From positions 1-42,804 of the forward strand of contig UQZA01000019.1 of assembly GCA_900545515.1 (NCBI GenBank): a DNA stretch of 42,804 nucleotides, given 5' to 3'. Origin of the DNA: an uncultured Eubacteriales bacterium. GTDB taxonomy: Bacteria > Bacillota > Clostridia > Oscillospirales > Oscillospiraceae. The translations under genes and the position numbers were made by a program. Below the pieces are notes generated by a model. It did not search any database. It was not told the DNA's origin and worked only from the letters and a program-made list of their open reading frames with translations. Positions 22,659 through 29,231 of this stretch are shown here, one piece after another (positions within the stretch are counted from its first letter, which is position 1; each line of letters opens with the position of its first letter).

Positions 22659-25007
22659 ATGAAGCAGACGGCTATTGTGAACATATATCATTTTGTCCGC
22701 ATGTCCCATGTGGAGCCCAGCCGGTTCATTGCCGATGATTTCGAAACCATTCGCAACGAGATCATCCTGACGAAGCAGCATGGTTTTCCGGGGACCTATG
22801 CCCTCAAATATGACGCCCTCATGGACAGCCGGTATCAGGCGCTCTTTCAGACATATCTGGATGAGCAGGATGAGATTTCTGCCTGGTGGGAAATCACAGA
22901 GCCCCTGTGCCGCCGGGCCGGGGTTCCTTTCCGGGGGAAGGTCTCGGCAGAGTACGACGACCGGGTGGACAGCGCCTACTGTGTGGGTTACCGGCCGGAG
23001 GAGCGGAAACGGCTGGTGGATGCCTACATGGCGGACTTTTTCGGGATATATGGCCGGTATCCCCAGACCATCGGCTCCTGGGTGCTGGATTCTGTGACTC
23101 TGGGCTACGCGGCAGAGCGGTATGGCATTCTGGGGGGCGCCATTTGCCGGGACCAGATGGGAACCGATGGCTTCACCCTCTGGGGTGGCTTCCCCAATGG
23201 AATCTATTATCCCTGCCGGAAAAATGAATTCGTTCCAGCCCAGACCCTGGAGGAACAGATTCCTGCGCCTATGTTCCGGCTTCTGGGACCGGATCCCATC
23301 TATAACTTTGAGCAGAATGTGCGGGAGGGCCTGCAGGGTGTGTATACCTTGGAGCCATCCTGGCTCACGGGCCGGGACCCAAAATGGATTTCCTGGTTTT
23401 TTCACTGCCTGTGTGAGGAGGAGAGCCTGGGGGTCCCCTATGCCCAGGTGGGCCAGGAGAACAATTTCCTTTGGGAAAACATACGGCCTGGCCTTGGCCC
23501 ACAGCTGGGGGCTCTGCGGGAGCTGGCAAACCGGGGGGCTGTCCGGGTAGAAACCATGGCGGACTCTGCCACCTGGTTCCGGAGCCGGTATGTCCGAACC
23601 CCGCCCATGAGCTTCCAGGCATCCCAAGACTGGGACACAGACCGGGGCTTGTCGGCCCAGTGGTATGCCAGCTGCTGGTATCGGGTGGGCTTCCTGGGGG
23701 AGGCAGGACGCCTGCGGATTCGGGACCTGTTTTTATACCGGGAAGCCTACCCTTCCCGGTACTTTGACCGGCCTATGGAGGGGAGAGGGAGTACCTTTGA
23801 CGCTCTGCCCGTGCTTTTCCCTCAGGCCTGGGGACAGCCCAGGCCCTTCCTCCGCCTTCGCACGCCGGAGGGCAGGGAGCCGGAGGGTATGGTGCGGTAT
23901 ACCGCCCGGGATGACCTGACTGCCCGGGCGGAGCTGTGGTCCGGGGCGGCGTGTCTGGCGGCCTTCACCATGGAGCCTCATGCTATTACTCTGGAGGGGG
24001 CCTGCACCTTGGTATTTGACCGCTTGCCGGTTCTGTGCGGGGTGGAGGGACGGGAGGTGGTCCTGGAGCACAGTGGATGTTTCCGGTACGGATTCCAAGT
24101 CGCCCGGGGCATACTCCGTCAAACTGGCCCCCAAAGCCTGGAAATTGAGCCGGAGGAGGGGGCAGCCCTTTTGATTTTCGGCAACCCGGTCAGGCGTGAG
24201 GAGATTTTCCGGTCCCATGAGGGCGCCACGGATGGGGTAGGTGAGCTTGCCGGACCGGTAGGGAAGACCTTCCTTCCGCCGCCTATGGAGCCAGAGGCGG
24301 AGCCTACGACGTCGGTGTTCCCCTGGGGGATCCCTGCCCAGGTGAGGCTCACAGCCCGGGAGGAGGGCCAAATTCGGTACACGTTGGATGGAAGCGACCC
24401 CGGCCCGGAGTCGCCCCGGTATGGGGAGCCGCTGGTTTTGCGGGAGGATACGGCGATCTCTGCCCGCCTCTTCCTGCCCGATGGCCGGGTCAGCCCGAGG
24501 GTTGAATTTCCCTACCGGTTTGGACTCACGGATCTGGAGGTGGAGAGTCCCACAGTCCTGGACCCTCGACCCGTATTTCACGGGAACGGTGTGAGGGACC
24601 TGCTGTCTGCCCAGCGGGGCAGCCTGGACTATCTGGACGGCCGCTGGCGGGGAACTCTGGAGGATCTGGACTTGCGGATCCGGCTGCCGGAGCGCCGGGA
24701 GATCCGCTCCATTTCCCTGGGCTTTTTGTCCCACCACCGCTCCGGCATTGTGTATCCACAGTGGGTGGAGCTGGCGGTGGGGCCGGATTTGGAGCATCTG
24801 CGGCCCTATGGCCGCATTACCCTGCCCTGTGCGCCCTGCTCCCGGGAGATTGCCAAGAGAGACGTCACCTTCCAGGTGTATGGGCTCCTGGGAGCCTTCC
24901 GCATCTATGCCCATCGCTACGAAACCATGCCCCAGTGGTGCTGCTACCGGGGCTCGGAGCATGTGTTTCTCATGGCGGATAACCTGATTGTCACGCCTCT
25001 GGATTGA
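22659..25007 (+). CDS. Large protein with deacetylase-like N-terminal region and chitobiase-type C-terminal domain
   Basis: A 782-residue protein without a signal peptide or membrane helix. Residues about 1-330 (NIYHFVRMSHVEP, KQHGFPGTYALKYDALMD, ISAWWEITEPL, YGRYPQTIGSWVLDS, GTDGFTLWGG) resemble, from memory, uncharacterised polysaccharide-deacetylase-superfamily proteins. A beta-rich region follows. Residues about 560-625 (RLTAREEGQIRYTLDGSDPGPESPRYGEPLVL) fit the chitobiase/beta-hexosaminidase C-terminal domain, and the last 130 residues look like a discoidin-type beta sandwich (DLDLRIRLPERREIRSISLG, YPQWVELAVGPDLEHLRPY). The domains suggest glycan recognition, yet no export signal is visible. 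ATG 22659 has GAGGAGG upstream. It stands alone between two terminators. I cannot name its substrate. Confidence 0.6.
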   Translation: MKQTAIVNIYHFVRMSHVEPSRFIADDFETIRNEIILTKQHGFPGTYALKYDALMDSRYQALFQTYLDEQDEISAWWEITEPLCRRAGVPFRGKVSAEYDDRVDSAYCVGYRPEERKRLVDAYMADFFGIYGRYPQTIGSWVLDSVTLGYAAERYGILGGAICRDQMGTDGFTLWGGFPNGIYYPCRKNEFVPAQTLEEQIPAPMFRLLGPDPIYNFEQNVREGLQGVYTLEPSWLTGRDPKWISWFFHCLCEEESLGVPYAQVGQENNFLWENIRPGLGPQLGALRELANRGAVRVETMADSATWFRSRYVRTPPMSFQASQDWDTDRGLSAQWYASCWYRVGFLGEAGRLRIRDLFLYREAYPSRYFDRPMEGRGSTFDALPVLFPQAWGQPRPFLRLRTPEGREPEGMVRYTARDDLTARAELWSGAACLAAFTMEPHAITLEGACTLVFDRLPVLCGVEGREVVLEHSGCFRYGFQVARGILRQTGPQSLEIEPEEGAALLIFGNPVRREEIFRSHEGATDGVGELAGPVGKTFLPPPMEPEAEPTTSVFPWGIPAQVRLTAREEGQIRYTLDGSDPGPESPRYGEPLVLREDTAISARLFLPDGRVSPRVEFPYRFGLTDLEVESPTVLDPRPVFHGNGVRDLLSAQRGSLDYLDGRWRGTLEDLDLRIRLPERREIRSISLGFLSHHRSGIVYPQWVELAVGPDLEHLRPYGRITLPCAPCSREIAKRDVTFQVYGLLGAFRIYAHRYETMPQWCCYRGSEHVFLMADNLIVTPLD

Positions 25008-25047
25008 CTGAAGGGGTGCTTCCCCCGCCATATTTTCCCAACCGAAC

Positions 25048-25077
25048 AAGCCCGCTGCAACAAAAAGCAGCGGGCTT
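25048..25077. terminator. Bidirectional terminator hairpin between convergent genes
   Basis: AAGCCCGCTGC (25048-25058), an 8-nt A-rich loop and GCAGCGGGCTT (25067-25077) form a perfect 11-bp stem. It lies between the 782-residue protein gene (+) and the duplicated gene pair (-), 20 bp from the latter's stop codon. T-tracts on both sides are short. Confidence 0.8.
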
Positions 25078-25096
25078 GCGTTTGGGTTACAGACGG

Positions 25097-25765
25097 TTAT
25101 GCAAAGGGATTCTCCGCCTCCGTGTCCATGTTTTGCACGAAAGTCAAAGCCTCCTCCAGAGTGTCGAACCGGCCCTTTTCGTATACATAGTCATCGGGGG
25201 CAAATTCCTTGCGGTGTTCATCTATGCGTAGGGTTTTCCATAGTCCGTCCTCCAGCACCATGGTTTTTGTGAGGGTATCTTGGTTGAAGGCGGTTACAAC
25301 GGAGTACTGACCGCCCTCCTGGTAGATGGTGGTTAGCCAGCCTACAAAAGAAAATCTAATTCTCCGCTCCGTTTCGGAAGTCTTTGTGATATAGAACAGG
25401 CGACCTGCTGTAGTGCCGGAGTCTACGTCGATTTGGGTTAAATCTGCATGTTCCTTTGCGCTATCTTGGATGCCCTCATAGCTTTTGGCGAGATTGCTGG
25501 TGTAATACTGCTGGAGGTCCAAACGCACACTGCTTTTCGCGGCAGCTACAGCATTGGCTGTGCTTTGGCCACTCTCCAGCTGCTGGGAAAGGACTTCTGC
25601 TGGAGCAACGCTGATTTTCAGCCGTTCGGCTTCTGCGGCAACGGCGGTGTCCAGAAGCTGCATATCTGCTTCTGTGAAAAATAAACTGCATGCGACCAAT
25701 GCTGGAAGTGCTGCTATGCAAAGCAAAAGCAGAGATAGCCGTAGCTTTAACCCTTTTCTATTCAT
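25097..25765 (-). CDS. Secreted or lipid-anchored amidase companion, copy B
   Basis: A 222-residue protein of unrecognised family, paralogous to the next gene upstream. The N-terminal hydrophobic segment ends PALVAC, a possible lipobox with Cys26, so it may be a lipoprotein. The mature part is helical (LLDTAVAAEAERLKISVAPAEVLSQQLESG, LDLQQYYTSNLAKSYEGIQDSAKEH) followed by a beta region (RRIRFSFVGWLTTIYQEGGQ, then VVTAFNQDTLTKTMVLEDGL). A 28-residue stretch is identical to copy A, and 65 bp of DNA (25248-25312 and 25978-26042) are identical. AAGGAGG lies before ATG 25765. It is last in the amidase operon. Confidence 0.8.
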   Translation of the reverse strand: MNRKGLKLRLSLLLLCIAALPALVACSLFFTEADMQLLDTAVAAEAERLKISVAPAEVLSQQLESGQSTANAVAAAKSSVRLDLQQYYTSNLAKSYEGIQDSAKEHADLTQIDVDSGTTAGRLFYITKTSETERRIRFSFVGWLTTIYQEGGQYSVVTAFNQDTLTKTMVLEDGLWKTLRIDEHRKEFAPDDYVYEKGRFDTLEEALTFVQNMDTEAENPFA

Positions 25766-25826
25766 GTCCAGGCCTCCTTAAGGATTGCATGTGCGATCAA
25801 CACTAGACCTTCAGACCGGCAGATGA

Positions 25827-26504
25827 TCATGAAAACGGATTCTCGGCCTCCATATTCATATGTTGCACGAACTCCAGGGCTTCCTCCAGAGTGTCGAACC
25901 GGCCTTTTTCGTACACATAGTCATCAGGGGCGAATTCCTTGCGGTATTCATCGGTGCGCAGAGTTTTCCACAGCCCATCCTCCAGCACCATGGTTTTTGT
26001 GAGGGTATCTTGGTTGAAGGCGGTTACAACGGAGTACTGACCTTCTTCCTGGTAAATGGTGGTTAGCCAGCCTACAAAAGAGAATTGGATTTTCTTTTCC
26101 GTTTCAGAAATATCTTCTGTGTAGATTAACCGGCTTGCTGTAGTACCTGAGTCAACATCAATCCGGGATAAGTCTATATGCTCTTTTGCACTTTCTTGGA
26201 TTTCCTGGTAATTTCTGGCCAGATCATCGGTATAATATTGTTGTAAATCTAAATTCGTGCCGTTTTGCGAGGCAACCAGGGAATCAACTGCACTTTGTCG
26301 GCCATTCAATTGCTGGGCAAAGACATCTGCAGGTGCTACACCGATTTTCAGGCGTTCAGTTTCTGCAGCAACGGCTGCGGTCAGAAGCTGGGCGTCTAAA
26401 TCATCCATCTCCGTGGCGGAAAAGCTAAATGCGGTCAATGCTGCGAACGCCACCGTGCAAATTAGTAGCAGCGGGAGCCAAATTTTAAGCCGTTTTTGAT
26501 TCAT
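25827..26504 (-). CDS. Secreted or membrane-anchored amidase companion, copy A
   Basis: A 225-residue paralogue of the downstream gene. It has an N-terminal hydrophobic segment (LPLLLICTVAFAALTAFSFS) but no lipobox Cys, so it is either secreted or held by an uncleaved anchor. The rest follows the same helical then beta order, with LDLQQYYTDDLARNYQEIQESAKEH, SRIDVDSGTTASRLIY and FSFVGWLTTIYQEE. AAGGAGG precedes ATG 26504. It starts 12 bp after the amidase stop, and its Shine-Dalgarno lies right there, so the two genes are co-transcribed. The family is not recognised; it may be a separated form of the N-terminal module found in longer amidase-domain proteins. Confidence 0.8.
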   Translation of the reverse strand: MNQKRLKIWLPLLLICTVAFAALTAFSFSATEMDDLDAQLLTAAVAAETERLKIGVAPADVFAQQLNGRQSAVDSLVASQNGTNLDLQQYYTDDLARNYQEIQESAKEHIDLSRIDVDSGTTASRLIYTEDISETEKKIQFSFVGWLTTIYQEEGQYSVVTAFNQDTLTKTMVLEDGLWKTLRTDEYRKEFAPDDYVYEKGRFDTLEEALEFVQHMNMEAENPFS

Positions 26505-26516
26505 GTTGCGACCTCC

Positions 26517-27137
26517 TTATAAGCCAAATGCATAAATTGCTGTAGAATTTCTGTTTTGATTGAAGTAATCCAAATGCCAGGTTACCTGTTTCCTGTTTGT
26601 TGTGTGCTGGTCAATCAAATCGCTGTAATAACGGGGGCCATCCAGGGGGTATCCGGTCCCTACGCAGATGGCAGTATGATCAATGATGCCGTCATCATTC
26701 CAGTCATAGAAAATGATTTCTGTTCCATCTCCGGATAGGTTCCCGCTGTTGTTAATATATGCATAACTTCTGCCCCGGCCATCGTTGGTCCACTTGGAAA
26801 CCAAACGTGTAGCTTTAAGGTCATTTTTCAGATAATTCTTAAGGGTATCGGCAGTTGCCCACGCCTCCGAGTAGCCGATACCTGCGAAATACCCGTTTTT
26901 GTAAAACCAGGTGTCATTTTGCTGTAAGCCGCCAGCATAGAGGCATTGGGAGACGAAGTTGGCGCAGTCTCCCGAGAATTGACGATAACTGGAGTTGTGG
27001 CTCAAGGCATAGGTGTCGGCGTATCGCTTGGCAGCATCTCCATCATAGGTGTATGCTGAGGCCGCCGGAGAAACTGCAGCAAACAAAGCGACCGCCAATA
27101 AAACTGAAAATGTCCGGAACAATATGTTCTTGCGCAT
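26517..27137 (-). CDS. Secreted amidase-domain protein (Amidase_6/NlpC-like)
   Basis: A 206-residue exported protein. The signal peptide MRKNILFRTFSVLLAVALFAAVSPAASA should be cut after residue 28. The mature domain has RYADTYALSHNSSYRQF, then GDCANFVSQCLYAGGL with Cys58 as likely nucleophile, and DWNDDGIIDHTAICVG with the likely catalytic His. This is the putative amidase domain (PF12671) arrangement, proposed to act on peptidoglycan or other peptide bonds; the real substrate is unknown. ATG 27137 is chosen since GGAGG is 9 nt upstream; the TTG three codons earlier directly abuts it. It is first in an operon with two duplicated companions. Longer homologues carry an N-terminal module that is absent here. 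Confidence 0.85.
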   Translation of the reverse strand: MRKNILFRTFSVLLAVALFAAVSPAASAYTYDGDAAKRYADTYALSHNSSYRQFSGDCANFVSQCLYAGGLQQNDTWFYKNGYFAGIGYSEAWATADTLKNYLKNDLKATRLVSKWTNDGRGRSYAYINNSGNLSGDGTEIIFYDWNDDGIIDHTAICVGTGYPLDGPRYYSDLIDQHTTNRKQVTWHLDYFNQNRNSTAIYAFGL

Positions 27138-27186
27138 AAGTTTCAACCTCCAAAAAAATAAAATGAATTCGTAATCTACGCTCTGT

Positions 27187-27270
27187 TATGTACGTTGCTC
27201 ACCCTCTTTGTCAACCGGTACATTTCTGCAGCCTGCACTTATAGGATACACCAAAACTAGAAAATGTCAA
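27187..27270 (-). promoter_or_regulatory. Tandem promoters of the amidase operon
   Basis: Two perfect minus-strand TTGACA boxes are present. The proximal pair is TTGACA (27214-27209) with TACATA (27192-27187), 16 bp apart. The distal pair is TTGACA (27270-27265) with TATCCT (27248-27243), 16 bp apart. Both read toward the amidase gene, and the surrounding sequence is AT-rich. Confidence 0.6.
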
Positions 27271-27381
27271 GTGGGTAAACTCTATATTCAGATAAATATT
27301 TTTGAAAAGCGGAAAAAAGTGCCTGCAGGGTGACTGTAGAAGGCATGAGTGAAACTGAAAATTCTGAATCTTCCCCATGGA

Positions 27382-27423
27382 GTCAAAGAGAACGGCTCCT
27401 CTGAGAGAACCGTTCTCTTTGAC
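27382..27423. terminator. Hairpin after the Gfo/Idh/MocA gene
   Basis: GTCAAAGAGAACGG (27382-27395) pairs perfectly over 14 bp with CCGTTCTCTTTGAC (27410-27423). It lies just past the oxidoreductase stop codon on its downstream side. No T-tract is seen on either strand. Confidence 0.65.
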
Positions 27424-27435
27424 AAAGGAATTTGA

Positions 27436-28710
27436 TTACCGGAAGGAGGCCAGCTCCACCACCTGGCCATTGTTGAGGCGAGATTCCTCAGCGGCCAGGG
27501 CCATGAAGTGGCTCTCCATGGAGGCCTCCAGGGTGGTGATGCTGGGTGGGCACTGGCCCTGGAGATAGTCCAGGAAATCCCCGATGAGGACGCTGTCGCC
27601 CCCGGCATGACCGGACATCCGCTCTTTGCTGAGGTTGAAGTCATAGACTGTGGGCTTGCCGCCAAAGGGCGTGACGGTGACGGTATTTTTGGCCATGTCG
27701 GCGATCATGTCGCCCATGGTGCCCATGAAGTTGGTGTAGCGGCCGCCCCCGGCGGTGAAGGCGGACATGGTGAAGTTCACGGTGAGGCCGCCCTCCATCT
27801 CCAGGTTCACCACCTGGTGGTCCACCACGTCATTGTCGCAGAAATAGACGCAGCGGCCATAGGGTCCCTCCTGGATGGCCTGGCGGATGGATGCTTCCGT
27901 GGGATGCAGGGTGAGTACATCACAGGGCCAGCCGGTTTTGCCCTGGGCGACGCCGGTTTTCTCGCTGGTGATGTAAATCTTCTCTGCGTCATAGGGGCAG
28001 CGGTCCTTGGCCTGGCAGCCGTCCAGGCAGCGCTTGGCGGCCCCGGCCGGGGCGTTTTCCGGTCGGAAATGACCCAGGGAGCCGAAGGAGGACAGTCGGA
28101 CACAGCTCTTTCCTGTGAGCCAGACCATAAGATCCATGTCGTGGCAGCATTTTTGCAGGAACATGGGGGAGGTCTCCTCCTTGCTGCGCCAGTTCCCCCG
28201 GACAAAGCTGTGGGCCTGATGCCAATAGCCTACATTTTCAATGGCCTGGATGCTCATCAGCTCCCCCAGGACCCCGGAGTCCAGCACCTCTTTGATCTTC
28301 CGGTAGAAGGGAGCGTAGCGCAGAACATGACAGACTACCACCTTCCGGCCGGTTTCTCTGGCTACCGCCAGAATCTCTTTGCACTGGGCCAGGTCTGGGG
28401 AGATGGGCTTTTCCATGAGAATGTCATAGCCCTTGCGGAGGGCGGGAATGGCCTGGGGCACATGCTGCCGGTCCTGGGTGCAGAGCACCAGGGCGTCAGC
28501 CAGGCGGAGCTCTGCCAAGAGCGCCTCGGCGCTGTCAAAACAGCGCTCCGCCGGAATCTCAAACTGTCGGGCCACCTCCCGGACCTTGGCGGCATCCGGG
28601 TCGGCAATGGCCACAACCTTGGCCCGCTCCGGCATCTGAGCCAGGGCCTGTGCATAGGCGTCTTTCCCCCGGCTACCCAGACCGGCGATGGCAATGGTGA
28701 TTCTGGACAT
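27436..28710 (-). CDS. Gfo/Idh/MocA family oxidoreductase
   Basis: A 424-residue NAD(P)-dependent oxidoreductase, likely acting on a sugar, inositol or sugar acid. The Rossmann fold starts SRITIAIAGLGSRGKDA (GxGxxG at about 10-15), and MEKPISPDL is the EKP signature with catalytic Lys. The C-terminal alpha/beta domain contains HDMDLMVWLTG and a Cys-rich segment RCLDGCQAKDRCPYDAEKIYI seen in one branch of the family. ATG 28710 has AGGAGG 8 nt upstream; a start seven codons earlier lies at that site. It appears monocistronic, with a promoter about 350 bp upstream. The substrate cannot be told from sequence or neighbours. Confidence 0.9.
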   Translation of the reverse strand: MSRITIAIAGLGSRGKDAYAQALAQMPERAKVVAIADPDAAKVREVARQFEIPAERCFDSAEALLAELRLADALVLCTQDRQHVPQAIPALRKGYDILMEKPISPDLAQCKEILAVARETGRKVVVCHVLRYAPFYRKIKEVLDSGVLGELMSIQAIENVGYWHQAHSFVRGNWRSKEETSPMFLQKCCHDMDLMVWLTGKSCVRLSSFGSLGHFRPENAPAGAAKRCLDGCQAKDRCPYDAEKIYITSEKTGVAQGKTGWPCDVLTLHPTEASIRQAIQEGPYGRCVYFCDNDVVDHQVVNLEMEGGLTVNFTMSAFTAGGGRYTNFMGTMGDMIADMAKNTVTVTPFGGKPTVYDFNLSKERMSGHAGGDSVLIGDFLDYLQGQCPPSITTLEASMESHFMALAAEESRLNNGQVVELASFR

Positions 28711-29171
28711 TTTTGAACCTCCTGTATGCATGTTGATTTTTCAACTCAAATTCGTCTCTGCTGGAACTCTGACCGCCTGCTTCCCCAAAAAGTTCCAAAG
28801 CAGATTGATAGATTTTGGCAGAAGAATCGTACCAATATGTGCGCGTCTGATCATCTGTTCCCATGTCCCACAAGCTGATGGCGCCGTCCCAGTATAGCTC
28901 GGCACGGGTGGTGGTCGTTTCAGACAAGGGAAGAAGGAAGAGGAAGGGGACAAGCGGAACATCAGACTCCCTCTTCCTTCGTTATTTCAGTGAAAGCGGA
29001 AAGAAAAACAGGAATAGTCATCAAGAAAGGGAATGAGGAGCGGTAGGATCTTATAGTTAAATTACCATATTTGCTTGCGGTTGTCAACGCATTTGATGGC
29101 ATATATCAAACGCAACGACTTGACTTATGGTACCACTGCTCATGCTTCGGCTGCGTTTTTGTGGGACCAGC
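28711..29171. other. Long leader or intergenic region upstream of the Gfo/Idh/MocA gene
   Basis: About 460 bp without a supported gene. A minus-strand open frame at 28927-28673 (84 codons, TTG start) overlaps the oxidoreductase start; it has no ribosome binding site I trust and no recognised family. An 11-bp hairpin, GAAGGAAGAGG (28933-28943) with CCTCTTCCTTC (28970-28980), lies upstream of it. If transcription begins at the promoter at 29059-29087, the mRNA leader is about 340 nt. Confidence 0.45.
29059..29087 (-). promoter_or_regulatory. Promoter reading toward the Gfo/Idh/MocA gene
   Basis: On the minus strand, TTGACA (29087-29082) and TAATTT (29064-29059) are separated by 17 bp. It is the only strong promoter-like match between the acsB terminator and the oxidoreductase gene. 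Confidence 0.55.
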
Positions 29172-29203
29172 AAAAAATCGCCAGGCGGCTGGGCCGCCTG
29201 GCG
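29172..29203 (-). terminator. Intrinsic terminator of the cooS-cooC-acsB operon
   Basis: On the minus strand, CGCCAGGCGGC, a 3-nt loop and GCCGCCTGGCG form a perfect 11-bp stem (29203-29179), followed directly by ATTTTTTG. It is 30 bp past the acsB stop. Confidence 0.95.
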
Positions 29204-29231
29204 AAGGGAATGCGGGTAAGCCCAGTGGGCA

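Noticed and set aside
28673..28927. 84-codon minus-strand frame before the oxidoreductase gene as a real gene
   Set aside because: No convincing Shine-Dalgarno, no recognised family and overlap with the oxidoreductase start; kept only as a finding.
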